Positions 15,547 to 25,303 of a DNA stretch of 64,000 nucleotides are shown here, one piece after another (the stretch's first letter is position 1; each line of letters begins with the position of its first letter). The notes under the pieces are model-generated. The model was not told the DNA's origin and ran no database searches. It was given only the letters and a program-made list of their open reading frames with translations. A program made the translations under genes and the position numbers. The DNA lies in NCBI RefSeq assembly GCF_044962685.1, contig NZ_JBBKTX010000006.1:124001-188000 (forward strand), in the 5' to 3' direction. The DNA is from Oceanobacter antarcticus. GTDB lineage: Bacteria; Pseudomonadota; Gammaproteobacteria; Pseudomonadales; Oceanobacteraceae.

Positions 15547-15810
15547 TCAATCCCAGGGAAATTCTTCCGACAAAAGATTTTTCAGCTTTGTATTCATAGG
15601 TACTGGCCGATCAAGCGCTTCTTCAAATGCCTGGAACGCGCTATCGTCCAGCTGAAAGAGTCGCCGGTCGAGCAGTATGTTCTCAGCCTCTCGACAGGCA
15701 ACTTCCAGAATAAATGACGTCCTGTCCTTGTTCACCAACGCAGCCGCCTTAGTCAAAAGTGCCTGCTGACCTGGCTCCACTCTCATATTGATTGGCGCTG
15801 TTCTAGCCAT
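15547..15810 (-). CDS. DUF1778 ribbon-helix-helix antitoxin (TacA/AtaR-like)
   Basis: An 87-residue antitoxin. The N-terminal ribbon-helix-helix APINMRVEPGQQALLTKAAALVNKDRTSFILEVA binds DNA. The C-terminal tail (FEEALDRPVPMNTKLKNLLSEEFPWD) fits the segment by which these proteins wrap and neutralise GNAT toxins. It starts with ATG at 15810, with an AGG site. It lies 66 bp downstream of cas3 and has its own operator-like inverted repeat. In usual DUF1778-GNAT operons the toxin gene overlaps the antitoxin; here the crRNA-like gene intervenes on the other strand. Confidence 0.93.
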   Translation of the reverse strand: MARTAPINMRVEPGQQALLTKAAALVNKDRTSFILEVACREAENILLDRRLFQLDDSAFQAFEEALDRPVPMNTKLKNLLSEEFPWD

Positions 15811-15827
15811 AACAATACCTGTCTTTT

Positions 15828-15848
15828 TGTGTATTCATTTGATACACA
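15828..15848. promoter_or_regulatory. Inverted repeat, probable operator of the antitoxin promoter
   Basis: TGTGTAT and ATACACA are exact inverted copies separated by 7 nt. They lie 18 bp upstream of the antitoxin start, next to a TATAGT -10-like element on the minus strand. Ribbon-helix-helix antitoxins normally bind such repeats to autorepress. Confidence 0.65.
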
Positions 15849-15876
15849 CTATACCAATCAAAATAGCTGAAAGACA

Positions 15877-18627
15877 TTAGCTTTTATTTATTACGCCAGC
15901 AATAACACCTGACTCCATACAATACCGCATCACCTCATCTTCTTCCGCCAACCAGAGATACTGGTATCTGGCATTACGATAACGCTGCAGAAAATCCAGC
16001 ACGTCTGGGGAGCCACTTTTGCCATCCGAAGGGCCTAGCAAGGCTGTCAGCTGTTTACGTTTGTTCGATGCGAGCTTGACGGTGCTGAGCTCTATCGCGA
16101 ATTGTGCATCAGTCACCCAGGGGATTAACTGGTCATCAACCCGACGTACCAAAACCAGCGAATCCTGATCAACTTCCTGGTAACGGGTACTGAGATCGGA
16201 TTGATCCTCTGGCCAGTCGCCATCTGCAACACCCCAGCTATAACCCTGTTCAATGGATATACGACGGATCTGGCCGGTACTGGCCTTGAGGCGCTGCGCC
16301 GTTCGATATTCCAGTTCGAGCCCTTCAAAAGCTTCTGGTAGCGCTGGAGCCAACTCACCATAAACCGATTCGATCAACCGTCTGGCATCGTCCGGCATAC
16401 GGTATCCGCCCTGCGCTCGCAGCACTTTCATTGCCATCCAGAGCGATGCCGGACTTTGATATACCGCTTGCGTCGCACGAAAGTTCTGTTGCAGCCAGTC
16501 AAGGGCTGGTTGCTCTTGCCACTCTGGTGAATACACCTGCAGCTTGGGGGTTTCACCCGATCGATGCTCCCGTAGATGACGATGTAGTCGCCCTGCTCGC
16601 TGAATCAGGTCGTCGATTGGACACAAATCGGTTATTAACAAATCCGCATCGACATCCAGACTTTCCTGGAACACCTGGGTACAAATGATGATTTTGCCAG
16701 CGCGGAGCGCTGGTTGACTCGTTTTTCCAATCCAATGCAACACTTGGCGTTCGATACGTTTGCGATCATGCAGCGTAAAGCGACTGTGAAACAACAGGGT
16801 TTCACAAGTGAAGCCAGAGTCCGATGGCGCATTGGCCAGTTGCTGGTTAATGGTGTCATAGGCTTGCTGGGCATCCCCTACGGTGTTACGCACCCAGACA
16901 ACACAACGCCCTGTTTTAGCGGCAGCTAACAGCTGTTGGATCACAACGTCAACATCATGCAGAAAATCAACGTCGACTCGCCGAGAAACTGCAGCTCTGC
17001 TGCCCACTGCGGCCTCATCCGGAATTTCTCCTCTTGCAACACGCGTCGCCAGGGGGAAGTCGTCCAGTCTTCTGGACTGAGTCAGCCATGGCCCCGTTAA
17101 CGGTTTGCCCCATGACGACACCGGCACCTCATTCCAGATTCGGCACAACCGCTCACGGGCGTCAAAGCTCAGGGTAGCGGTGAGCAAAATGACACTCCCC
17201 CCCTGATGAAGATGAAGCTTCAAGAGGGTTTCCAGCAATTGCAGCTGATAGGCATCGGCACTGTGAACTTCATCAAACACCAGCACTTTATGATGTAGAC
17301 CCAGCACCCGCAAACTCTGATGTTTACGAGGCAACACCCCGAGCAAAGCCTGATCTATCGTGCCAACCCCTACCGGGGCCAATAAGGCTTTTTTGCGGGA
17401 ATCTGCCAACCATTGGTTGCAATACAAGCTGGCGGTTTCGTCATCACGGTCATAGGCACTGTCGTCTGCTCCCTGAACCCCTACGGCCTCCCGGAAGCGT
17501 TCATCCATTGCTCGAGCTGAGTGAGCCAATACCAACGATGGTTTACGGCCAGAGCTCGTATCAAACATTTTCAGATAATGATCCGCCAAGCGATGAAACA
17601 TGGCATTGGCCGTCGCCATGGTCGGCAAGCCAAAATAGAAACCTTGGGCATGTTTTGCCGCCATCAATCGATGCACCAAGGTCAATGCCGCTTCAGTTTT
17701 ACCCGACCCGGTAATGTCCTCCAGAATAAACAGTTGCGGCTGCTCGGATAACTCAATGTGTTCCGCCCAGTGTTGCAGCGGCGTTGGCTCAAAACCAAAC
17801 AGAGATTGAAACCCAGGAAAATTACTGGCCCGGATTCCGACCATCAGATCGGTTGCATCCAACGCTCTACGGGCGTTTTGTTGCGCTATTGGCCAGTATT
17901 CATCGACCGACATCGCATCAGTACGGTAGTGGAAATATTGCTGATCCGAACCAACCCAGTCTGAGATAACCGCCCAACCGGCCAGAACCCAGCTGGCCAA
18001 TGCGAACCGGCCTTGCCACTCTCTATCGACCAGTTGCTCGACGGGCAAATCAACGTCAAGCAAATTGAACAGATCCGCCACAAAAGCTGACGCATCGGCA
18101 ATATTTTCTTCGCAATAGAAGGCTTGCATTCCATCAGTGCGGGCATTGATCGGCTTGCCATGATGGCCAAGCACCACATCCATTAGCTTGCCGAACTGTA
18201 AGGCACTTTTACGGGCATGAACCGGACGGTTATTCCAACCAGGGATATCAATCTGACCTTTACGAAATAACTGCTCTACCAGATAACTCCCCAGGCGGTC
18301 ATGCCGGTGTGTGCTGGCGTCATAGCTTCTCGCAGGCGGTTTCAATCCGGATGAAAAAGCAGAAAAAACGGGCAACTGCTGAAAAGCGGCCGAAAACTTA
18401 CCAAGATCATGTAATGCCAACAGAAAGGTAAGCAGACGTTTTAATGACTCGGGAGGAAGCTCCAGCAGATCCGACAAATCATTCAGCAGTCCATCCTGCT
18501 GAGACAACAACAGATACCCCGTTGCCGCCACATCAAGCGAGTGATAAGCCAATAAATGGTAGCGGGCCGTATTGTCTTTCCCGGCGTTGGCTTTGCCCAG
18601 GTAGCGATAATAATTGTTCTCGACCAT
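15877..18627 (-). CDS. cas3: Cas3, HD nuclease-helicase of type I-E
   Basis: Cas3 is recruited by target-bound Cascade and degrades DNA. The 916-residue protein has the N-terminal HD nuclease (His24, His29, His73-Asp74 in ALHDLGKF, and GHHGK at 154-158). It then has the superfamily 2 helicase: Walker A ITGSGKT ending at 311, DEVH at 452-455, LLTATL, and motif VI QRAGRLHRH. All key residues are present, so the enzyme should be active. It starts with ATG at 18627 behind AGGGA. The gene stands apart from cas8e by the toxin-antitoxin insertion, so Cas3 and Cascade are probably transcribed from different promoters. Confidence 0.98.
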   Translation of the reverse strand: MVENNYYRYLGKANAGKDNTARYHLLAYHSLDVAATGYLLLSQQDGLLNDLSDLLELPPESLKRLLTFLLALHDLGKFSAAFQQLPVFSAFSSGLKPPARSYDASTHRHDRLGSYLVEQLFRKGQIDIPGWNNRPVHARKSALQFGKLMDVVLGHHGKPINARTDGMQAFYCEENIADASAFVADLFNLLDVDLPVEQLVDREWQGRFALASWVLAGWAVISDWVGSDQQYFHYRTDAMSVDEYWPIAQQNARRALDATDLMVGIRASNFPGFQSLFGFEPTPLQHWAEHIELSEQPQLFILEDITGSGKTEAALTLVHRLMAAKHAQGFYFGLPTMATANAMFHRLADHYLKMFDTSSGRKPSLVLAHSARAMDERFREAVGVQGADDSAYDRDDETASLYCNQWLADSRKKALLAPVGVGTIDQALLGVLPRKHQSLRVLGLHHKVLVFDEVHSADAYQLQLLETLLKLHLHQGGSVILLTATLSFDARERLCRIWNEVPVSSWGKPLTGPWLTQSRRLDDFPLATRVARGEIPDEAAVGSRAAVSRRVDVDFLHDVDVVIQQLLAAAKTGRCVVWVRNTVGDAQQAYDTINQQLANAPSDSGFTCETLLFHSRFTLHDRKRIERQVLHWIGKTSQPALRAGKIIICTQVFQESLDVDADLLITDLCPIDDLIQRAGRLHRHLREHRSGETPKLQVYSPEWQEQPALDWLQQNFRATQAVYQSPASLWMAMKVLRAQGGYRMPDDARRLIESVYGELAPALPEAFEGLELEYRTAQRLKASTGQIRRISIEQGYSWGVADGDWPEDQSDLSTRYQEVDQDSLVLVRRVDDQLIPWVTDAQFAIELSTVKLASNKRKQLTALLGPSDGKSGSPDVLDFLQRYRNARYQYLWLAEEDEVMRYCMESGVIAGVINKS

Positions 18628-18652
18628 AAGAATTCTTCCCTGAATACAAGAT

Positions 18653-18704
18653 GCCGTTATCAGACAACACCCTGACTCAACAGCTGAGGGTGAGGGGTAA
18701 CGGC
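18653..18704. repeat. Nested inverted repeats between vanZ-like gene and cas3
   Basis: GCCGTTA/TAACGGC arms enclose CACCCT/AGGGTG arms in the 78-bp gap, giving a long imperfect hairpin. There is no T-run. It may end the upstream transcript or lie in the cas3 leader. Confidence 0.4.
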
Positions 18705-18705
18705 G

Positions 18706-19089
18706 TTATTCTCCACTGGTGGCAGCCGTCGTCCCCCGCCCCAGCAGCCGGTCAATCCACCCTCTCAGTGGCCAATAGACTAAAATGGCGGTCAGTACGC
18801 CCAGGCTGTTGGCGAGCATGTCGTCCCAGCCCATAACCCGGTGTGGCAGTTGTCCTTGGATCAGCTCCATGGTGCCGCCCAGTGCCAGGCAAAACAGCAT
18901 AAACAGGCATTGGTTACGCAGTAGCTGGAAGCTGACTAGCCCCAGTCCAGCCAGGGACATGTAGGCCAGGAAGTGGGCGATTTTATCGGAGCCAGCAATG
19001 GTGTTGCCGGTCTGTTTGAGCGATGCCCAAACCACAACAACAAGTACAGCAACAAGCAGGATTCGGGCGAGATAGAGCAAGGTGGTCAT
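18706..19089 (-). CDS. VanZ-like small membrane protein
   Basis: A 127-residue protein with four hydrophobic segments and the VanZ-family features DKIAHFLAYMSLAGL and a conserved glutamate in GGTMELIQGQLPHRVMGWDDMLANSLG. VanZ-like proteins are common small membrane proteins of uncertain role outside glycopeptide resistance operons. Nothing suggests resistance here. It lies upstream of cas3 in the same direction. Confidence 0.8.
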   Translation of the reverse strand: MTTLLYLARILLVAVLVVVVWASLKQTGNTIAGSDKIAHFLAYMSLAGLGLVSFQLLRNQCLFMLFCLALGGTMELIQGQLPHRVMGWDDMLANSLGVLTAILVYWPLRGWIDRLLGRGTTAATSGE

Positions 19090-19165
19090 CGGGGTTGCTC
19101 GAAAAATAAGGTTGGCAAGGGCGACAGCCAGCAGGTGAGCAACACCCGCTGGTTGCGTGCAGAGT

Positions 19166-22063
19166 TTAAAAGTCTTGCGCGGTCAGGCCAAGCGCGGCGG
19201 CAATGTCTTGCGTTCCACGCGGGGCAATCACGGCTTTGCTTCCGCTCTGATCTTTCAGATAGGTGGCGGCTACCCGTTGGACATCAGCCCAGCGGGTCTC
19301 CAGCAGGCGCTCGCGGTACTGTTGACGCAAATCGCGGCTGCGGCCACCCCGGTCCATATGAAATGCCTGTTTGGCTTCGCCTGCTGGCGAGCCAGGGCGA
19401 TCCATCCCGCCGATCAGTCCGAGTACGGCCTGTTCTACCAGATCGTCGCCATTCGCACGCTCCAGTACCCAGCCAATGGAGGCGGCGAAATCGTCAAAGG
19501 TGCCTTCAACACGTGGGTCGCGGTAGGAGTAGAATTTGAAGCAGCTACTGGCGTTGTCTTGCGTCGCTCCGGCACCGTAAGCACCGCCTTTTTCGCGAAT
19601 GGCAGTGTGGAGGTAGGCGTTCCGCAGCACTCCAGCCAATACCGACAGTACGGCGGCATCTTCGTGCACCATGGCGACGGTGGGCAGTGCCCAGGCACAA
19701 AAGTTGACTTGTGAATCGACCATCCAGTAGTTGGCGGTTGGTACCGGTGTCCAGGCCAATGTGGTGGGTGTCACCACGGATGGCTGTGGCCATTGCTGCT
19801 GCAGTGCGGCGAGGTGGGCATCACGATGGGGCGCATCATGAACCAGCAAGGCTTCATCCGGGCTGTTGGCGATACACTGGTACAGATTGTTGAGCGCGGC
19901 AGACAAAGAGGCTCCGCCGTCTTGCTGAGCCAGTTTCAGCCGTTGTTTCAGTTCAACCAGCTGGGGCATGCCGCTCATGACGTTGGTGATGTTGGCAACC
20001 GGATTCAGTGAGGCGGCGGCGGTAGACATCGCCAGGCTGTGACCGCTGCCGGTCACGCCCTGTTCACGGCGGGCTTTCATCTGGGTCAGCAGGTCGAGCA
20101 GGCGGGTATTTTCATCGAAGGTCGGGGTTTGCCAGGTCTCTTTCATCAGCGCGCTGAATTCACTGGCCTTGGTGCCCAGTGCCTTGCCACCCATCACCAG
20201 GTAGCCGTGCAGTTGTTGGCTATTTTCGACATCACCACGAATGGAAGCGTAGCTCGACAGGCTGCCCACCAATGCGGTCTGTTTGACTTGCTGGGTCAGG
20301 TAGTCGTTGCCCCCGGCACCGACTTCACTCCAGGCGTTGGTAAACAATGGCAGCCAGCTGAGTTGCTCGGCGCTCAGTCCTGGCAGATCGGTAATCAGTT
20401 GCTGGTACAGAATGCCGTTGGTGCCTGCAATGTATTCGGTCGTCGTCAGCGCTTCGGCATAGTGGTTGTCGGGGGCGACATGGTGAAGCTCGGGCTTGAC
20501 GTCTTCGAGGGTCACTTGTGGCAACAAACCAGGATCGTCTTCTGCTGCCTGACGTTGTTGCAGAGCTTCCGCCTGGTCGCGAATGGCTTGCAGCTGATCC
20601 GTCGTCAAATTGGCGCGAATGGTGTCCAGGCGTTGTTGTTCCAGTCGCTTGGCTTCGGCGTTCAGGCCAGCATCCGGCAGCAGGCTGTAGCGTACGCGAT
20701 GGCGATTGTTCAGTAACAGACGGGTGACGGCTGCCTGTACCCAGCCAGGTTGACTGGCGTTGGTGCGCAAGCGAGCCAGTGCCGGGTCGAGGTTGAGCAT
20801 CGCCACCGGGTCACCGTGATGGGTTGCGGCGGGTAATGCATTAAAAATCAGTTGCAGGCCATAGGGATAGTGGTCGCCGCCGATCTCGCGCTGGTGCAGT
20901 TCCAGCTGATGCAAGGCGGATTCAACGATGTCGGCTTCTACACCCTCTTCGGCTACCCGCTGCAGGGTGTCGAGGATCAGGGTTTCTACGGCTTCGGCAT
21001 GTTCCGGTTCACTGCCTTCCACACCGCACATAAAGCTCATTTCGTGATTGGACTCTTCGAGACCACACAGCGGTGATGGCGAGCCACCCAGTTCGGTCTG
21101 TTCCAGCGCACGACGCAGTGGCGAGGCGCTGTTGTCGAGCAGTATCTGGCTGAGCAGGTTGGCTTCCAGCTGGGCGTCCAGATCGATCGAGAAGCCCAGC
21201 AACCAGCCCAGCACATGGTGACTTTTGGCGCTGAGGTCATCGCCATCAACACCATAATATTCCTGCACAGCAACGGGGGCAGCGTAGCGTTGTTCTGCCG
21301 GGACACTCCAGCTCTGGGTCTGGCGTTCAAAGCGCGACAGCACTTCGCTTTCGAGCCGGGCTTGCAGTTCATCAACATTGAGGTTACCAAACGTCATGAA
21401 CACGGCGTTACTGGGGTGATAATGGCTTTTGTAAAAATGCATCAGCTGGTCGTAGCTGAGCTGGGTGATCTCTGCCGGTTCGCCGCCGCTATTGAAGTGG
21501 TAGGTGGTGGTCGGGAACAGGTAGGAGCTGATACCTTGCCATAGCTGCGACACAGCAGATGACATGGCCCCTTTCATTTCGTTGAATACGACACCTTTGA
21601 AGACCAGTTTGGAGTTCGGGTCTTGCGGGTCTTCGAGTTCCAGCCGGTGGCCTTCCTGGGCGAAGTCGAGCGGGTCCAGACGCGAGAAAAAGACCGCATC
21701 CAGATAAACGTCGAGCAGGTTGTTGAAGTCCTTGTCGTTCTGGGAAGCAAACGGGTAAGCGGTCCAGTCGCTGCTGGTCATGGCGTTCATGAAGGTGTTG
21801 AGCGAGCGCCGGGTCATCATAAAAAACGGATCACGTACCGGAAATTTTTCCGAACCGCACAGCACCGTGTGCTCAAGAATGTGCGCTACTCCGGTGGAGT
21901 CTTTCGGCATGGTACGAACTGCGACCATAAAGGCCTTTTCGTCGTGGTCAGACTCCAGGTGGTAATGAACCGCCCCGGTGCCGCTGTGTTCATAGTGGTG
22001 AACCACCAGATTAAGGGATTCAACCGGAGTGGCACCCAGATGACGAAAAGCAGAATCAGACAT
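19166..22063 (-). CDS. M16C-family zinc metallopeptidase (presequence-protease/insulinase type)
   Basis: A 965-residue peptidase with the inverted zinc motif HILEH (VAHILEHTVLCGS near residue 60) and the downstream metal-ligand segment FKGVVFNEMKGAMS. The M16C-associated middle domain and a second inactive-type M16 half follow (MVHEDAAVLSVLAGVLRNAYLHTAIREKGG). Proteins of this group cut unstructured peptides inside a closed chamber. No signal peptide is seen, so it is probably cytoplasmic. Length and architecture fit PreP-type members (about 970 residues). It is transcribed alone from the gap at 22064-22240. Confidence 0.92.
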   Translation of the reverse strand: MSDSAFRHLGATPVESLNLVVHHYEHSGTGAVHYHLESDHDEKAFMVAVRTMPKDSTGVAHILEHTVLCGSEKFPVRDPFFMMTRRSLNTFMNAMTSSDWTAYPFASQNDKDFNNLLDVYLDAVFFSRLDPLDFAQEGHRLELEDPQDPNSKLVFKGVVFNEMKGAMSSAVSQLWQGISSYLFPTTTYHFNSGGEPAEITQLSYDQLMHFYKSHYHPSNAVFMTFGNLNVDELQARLESEVLSRFERQTQSWSVPAEQRYAAPVAVQEYYGVDGDDLSAKSHHVLGWLLGFSIDLDAQLEANLLSQILLDNSASPLRRALEQTELGGSPSPLCGLEESNHEMSFMCGVEGSEPEHAEAVETLILDTLQRVAEEGVEADIVESALHQLELHQREIGGDHYPYGLQLIFNALPAATHHGDPVAMLNLDPALARLRTNASQPGWVQAAVTRLLLNNRHRVRYSLLPDAGLNAEAKRLEQQRLDTIRANLTTDQLQAIRDQAEALQQRQAAEDDPGLLPQVTLEDVKPELHHVAPDNHYAEALTTTEYIAGTNGILYQQLITDLPGLSAEQLSWLPLFTNAWSEVGAGGNDYLTQQVKQTALVGSLSSYASIRGDVENSQQLHGYLVMGGKALGTKASEFSALMKETWQTPTFDENTRLLDLLTQMKARREQGVTGSGHSLAMSTAAASLNPVANITNVMSGMPQLVELKQRLKLAQQDGGASLSAALNNLYQCIANSPDEALLVHDAPHRDAHLAALQQQWPQPSVVTPTTLAWTPVPTANYWMVDSQVNFCAWALPTVAMVHEDAAVLSVLAGVLRNAYLHTAIREKGGAYGAGATQDNASSCFKFYSYRDPRVEGTFDDFAASIGWVLERANGDDLVEQAVLGLIGGMDRPGSPAGEAKQAFHMDRGGRSRDLRQQYRERLLETRWADVQRVAATYLKDQSGSKAVIAPRGTQDIAAALGLTAQDF

Positions 22064-22240
22064 AAACGGACCTTGTAGTATTCAGACAACGCAGGTTTTC
22101 AGTATTGATGACTTTCTGGCAGATAGCGATACGGAAGGCCTCTTTACTGAATAAAACGGTTTGTCACTCCACAGCAACAACCGAAGCAGCGCGCTGGAGT
22201 GTGTGGTTATTTCTTACATCTTTGAGTACATGCTTGAGGG

Positions 22241-22585
22241 TCACATGGTGTGGGTAAGACGGTCGGACTTCATGGCACCGGCAAGATGGGTTTCGATACG
22301 ATCCCGTGCCATGGTGTTATCACCGGTAAACTGCACGCCGATGCCTGCCGTTTTGTTGCCCTGGGCACCGGGAGGCGTAATCCAGACGACTTTGCCAGCA
22401 ACCGGCAGTTTTTCCGGGTCATCCATCAGCTTTAACAGCAAAAACACTTCGTCACCGAGCTTGTAAGTGCGATTGGTTGGAATAAACAGGCCGCCATCTT
22501 TGAGAAACGGCATGTAGGCACCGTACAGTACGGCCTTGTCCTTGATGGTCAACGTCAGAATACCGCTACGCCCCATATTGGCCAT
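22241..22585 (-). CDS. pilZ: PilZ-domain protein of type IV pilus assembly type
   Basis: A 114-residue single-domain PilZ protein starting MANMGRSGILTLTIKDKAVLY. The ATG shares bases with the holB stop (TGATG), with GGGAG upstream, so an in-frame start at 22621 is less likely. It has GGLFIPTNRTYKLGDEVFLLLKL and GIGVQF. As in P. aeruginosa PilZ, it lacks the RxxxR motif of c-di-GMP receptors, so it probably acts in pilus biogenesis through PilB/FimX rather than binding the nucleotide. The tmk-holB-pilZ order is standard in this group. Confidence 0.9.
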   Translation of the reverse strand: MANMGRSGILTLTIKDKAVLYGAYMPFLKDGGLFIPTNRTYKLGDEVFLLLKLMDDPEKLPVAGKVVWITPPGAQGNKTAGIGVQFTGDNTMARDRIETHLAGAMKSDRLTHTM

Positions 22586-23604
22586 CAGTGTCTCCCTGGT
22601 TCGGTCACGAGTGTCTGCCACTCGATCATCAGTGATTCCAGCAACAGCTGGCGATTAAAAAAACTGGCTCCGGACTGTAATTGCCCTAACGCCTTGTTGA
22701 TTCGGTCGTGCAAGGCTACCAGTTTTGCCGGTTGCAGAGTAGCGGCGTCAAAACAGCCCAGCACCTCAGGTTCCAGCAATTGCGTGGTGTCGGCTCCCAT
22801 ATGGGCACGCATCAGATCGGCCGTTAGCTGGCCAAGCCAGGCCAGTACGTCGGCGAGTTCGTCGTTTTTCCAGATCGTCACCATGGCATCGAGCGGCAGT
22901 GCGCCGTTTGACCATTGCTGCAACTGCTGTAGCCAGGTTTGATGTTGTTCATGCCGCTGCTGCTGTACCCATCGCAGCGCTGCAATCGGTGCCATCTGGT
23001 TCATTCGCAAGGCCTGCGCTGCCGCTGCCGGATCACAACCGTTAGCCAGCATCCAGTCGATGGCCTGCTGATGCGGTGGTGTCGCCAACGCCAGACGCTG
23101 GCAACGGCTGCGAATGGTCGGCATCACGGAACCGAGGCGCTCGGTTTCGAGTAGCAAAAAACTCTCCCCCGGCGGTCCTTCCAGGGTTTTGAGCAAGGCG
23201 TTGGCGGCATTGCCGTTAAGTACTTCAACCGGGTGCAGATTAACCACCTGGCAAGCGCTGATTTGTGGCGTCTGCATCAGAAACTCGTTGAGCTTGCGGA
23301 TGCCATCGATACGGATCTGCCGACTGCCGTCTTCCGGTTTGCATTCCATGAAGTCTGGATGGTTGCCAGCTTGCCACAAACGACAACTGTGGCATTCACC
23401 GCAGGCAACACCGGCTTGTTGTTCTATCCGGCGAGAGCAAAGCAACCAGCGTGCGGTCTGTAGCGCCAGCGCGTGTTTGCCAATTCCCCGGACACCGGTA
23501 AACATCAGCGCATGGGGCAACCCCTGCTGTTGATGGCGTTTGATCAGGTCATTCCAGAGTCTGGATTGCCAAGGGTAAACATGCGTCCAGTGAGAGTCGC
23601 TCAT
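22585..23604 (-). CDS. holB: DNA polymerase III delta' subunit
   Basis: A clamp-loader subunit of the replicative polymerase. The 339-residue AAA+ protein has a degenerate P-loop region (FTGVRGIGKHALALQTARWLL), a zinc-binding cluster CGECHSC, and the SRC-type motif in MPTIRSRCQRL. It overlaps tmk upstream by 4 bp (ATGA) and pilZ downstream by one base. Confidence 0.95.
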   Translation of the reverse strand: MSDSHWTHVYPWQSRLWNDLIKRHQQQGLPHALMFTGVRGIGKHALALQTARWLLCSRRIEQQAGVACGECHSCRLWQAGNHPDFMECKPEDGSRQIRIDGIRKLNEFLMQTPQISACQVVNLHPVEVLNGNAANALLKTLEGPPGESFLLLETERLGSVMPTIRSRCQRLALATPPHQQAIDWMLANGCDPAAAAQALRMNQMAPIAALRWVQQQRHEQHQTWLQQLQQWSNGALPLDAMVTIWKNDELADVLAWLGQLTADLMRAHMGADTTQLLEPEVLGCFDAATLQPAKLVALHDRINKALGQLQSGASFFNRQLLLESLMIEWQTLVTEPGRH

Positions 23605-24251
23605 GGAGCTCTCAGCAGGTTGAGCCGAATCGCCAGTTCGGCCTGAATATCATCCAGTGTCTGGGTGGCATCCAGAGTAACAAAGCGGGAATGTGTCGCC
23701 GCCAGTGTCTGAAAGCCGTCTCTCACCCGTTCAAAAAATGCCAGCTGTTCGATTTCAAAACGATCGGTCGCCTCACCCGTGGCGACCGACCGACCATGGG
23801 CACGCGCCATACCGACTTCAATCGGGGCGTCGAGCAACAGGGTGCAGTCTGGTTCCAGTGTTCCCTGGACGAGGGTTTTGAGGGTTTCGATGCTGCTCAG
23901 ATCCAGCCCCCGGCCAAAACCCTGGTAGGCAATGGTGGAGTCGGTAAAACGATCACACAGCACCCAGGTGCCTTGGGACAAGGCCGGTAAAATAACCGCT
24001 TCGAGGTGTTGGGCACGGGCCGCAAACATCAGTAACAGCTCCGCCATCGGCACCATGGGTTCGGCGTGATGCGCCTTCAGCAGCTTGTTACGAATCAGTT
24101 CGGCGATAGGCGTACCACCAGGCTCCCGCGTCACAATGACGTCGATGTTTTGTGCCGTGAGCCAATCGGAGCACCAGTGAATATTGGTGGATTTACCGAC
24201 TCCCTCGCCGCCTTCAAAGGTAATGAATTTGCCACGCGGGTTCGATGTCAT
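23601..24251 (-). CDS. tmk: Thymidylate kinase
   Basis: Phosphorylates dTMP to dTDP. The P-loop FEGGEGVGKSTN is near residue 12, DR motif in CDRFTDSTIAYQGFGRG, and a lid segment follows LLLDAPIEVGMARAHGR. The 216-residue length is normal. It overlaps mltG by 4 bp and holB by 4 bp, in the conserved pabC-mltG-tmk-holB-pilZ order. Confidence 0.97.
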   Translation of the reverse strand: MTSNPRGKFITFEGGEGVGKSTNIHWCSDWLTAQNIDVIVTREPGGTPIAELIRNKLLKAHHAEPMVPMAELLLMFAARAQHLEAVILPALSQGTWVLCDRFTDSTIAYQGFGRGLDLSSIETLKTLVQGTLEPDCTLLLDAPIEVGMARAHGRSVATGEATDRFEIEQLAFFERVRDGFQTLAATHSRFVTLDATQTLDDIQAELAIRLNLLRAP

Positions 24252-25303
24252 GGCTGTGCTCCTGCTGCTGGCAGTTCCGGAGGTGATGACGGAACAGGTT
24301 CCGGTGTAGACCGGTAATCGGCCTTGCGGTTGCGTATCTGGTACTGGAGAACCGCCTTGTTGTGCTGTTCAAAGGTGGCAGAAAATACGTGCGAGCCATC
24401 ACCACGGGCAACAAAAAACAGACTCTCCCCGTCTGCCGGATGCAGCGCGGCTTCCAGCGCCTGACGTCCGGCCAGGGCGATCGGCGTCGGCGGTAAGCCA
24501 CGATTGCGATAGGTGTTGTAGGGGTTACTGCGATCGAGCAGATGGCGTTTGCGCAGGTTACCGGCAAAGTCGTCACCGAGGCCGTAAATCACCGTCGGAT
24601 CGGTTTCCAGCCGCATACCTTGCTGCAGGCGGCGTACAAATACCCCTGCAATTTGGGGCCGTTCTGCTGCCACGGCAGTTTCCTTTTCGACAATGGAGGC
24701 CATCACCAGCGCTTGGTACGGCGTGCTGTACGGCAGGTCTTTGGCGCGCTGACGCCAGGCGTCTTGCAGCTGGCTTTGCATACGCTGGTAGGCCTGGATG
24801 ATCACAGAGGAGGCCAAAGCGCCACTCGGATACACATAAGTGTCTGGATACAGCCAGCCTTCCGGGTTGCCGTCGATGCCAAGCAAACGTCCGACCTGTT
24901 CCGGGTTAAGCGGTTGGATATCTTGTTTCAGCTGCTGTGCGCTGGCGATGTTGTTTAGTGCCTCCGCCAGCCGTGTGCCTTCAATCAGGCGAACGCGGTA
25001 GGTGACCGCCTCAGCGGTTTCGAGCCAGGCGAGTAATTCAGGGCCAGTCAGCTGCGGCGGTACGTCATACTCCCCGGCGCGCAGGTGCTGCTTTTTTAAT
25101 AAGCGGGCCTGTATGCGCAGCAGCAGTGCCGATGGCAACCAGCCATCCGCTTCCCATTGCCGGGCTTTGCCAGTCAGGGTATCGCCAGGATTGATCTGAA
25201 TACGTACAGCACTGTCATTGCTGGCCGGTAACGTCCAGATCGCCAACCCCAATGCCAGCAGCAAAACGGGCAAGGTGGCGATCAACGCCAATAATTTTTT
25301 CAA
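24248..25303 (-). CDS. mltG: Endolytic murein transglycosylase MltG
   Basis: MltG (YceG) cuts nascent glycan strands at the inner membrane and ends their growth. One N-terminal membrane helix (LLALIATLPVLLLALGLAIW) is followed by a LysM-like region and the catalytic YceG domain, with the conserved glutamate in VMASIVEKETAV and later PTVIYGLG and NPYNTYRNRGLPPTPI. The 351-residue length is typical. It overlaps pabC and tmk by 4 bp each. Confidence 0.96.
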   Translation of the reverse strand: MKKLLALIATLPVLLLALGLAIWTLPASNDSAVRIQINPGDTLTGKARQWEADGWLPSALLLRIQARLLKKQHLRAGEYDVPPQLTGPELLAWLETAEAVTYRVRLIEGTRLAEALNNIASAQQLKQDIQPLNPEQVGRLLGIDGNPEGWLYPDTYVYPSGALASSVIIQAYQRMQSQLQDAWRQRAKDLPYSTPYQALVMASIVEKETAVAAERPQIAGVFVRRLQQGMRLETDPTVIYGLGDDFAGNLRKRHLLDRSNPYNTYRNRGLPPTPIALAGRQALEAALHPADGESLFFVARGDGSHVFSATFEQHNKAVLQYQIRNRKADYRSTPEPVPSSPPELPAAGAQP

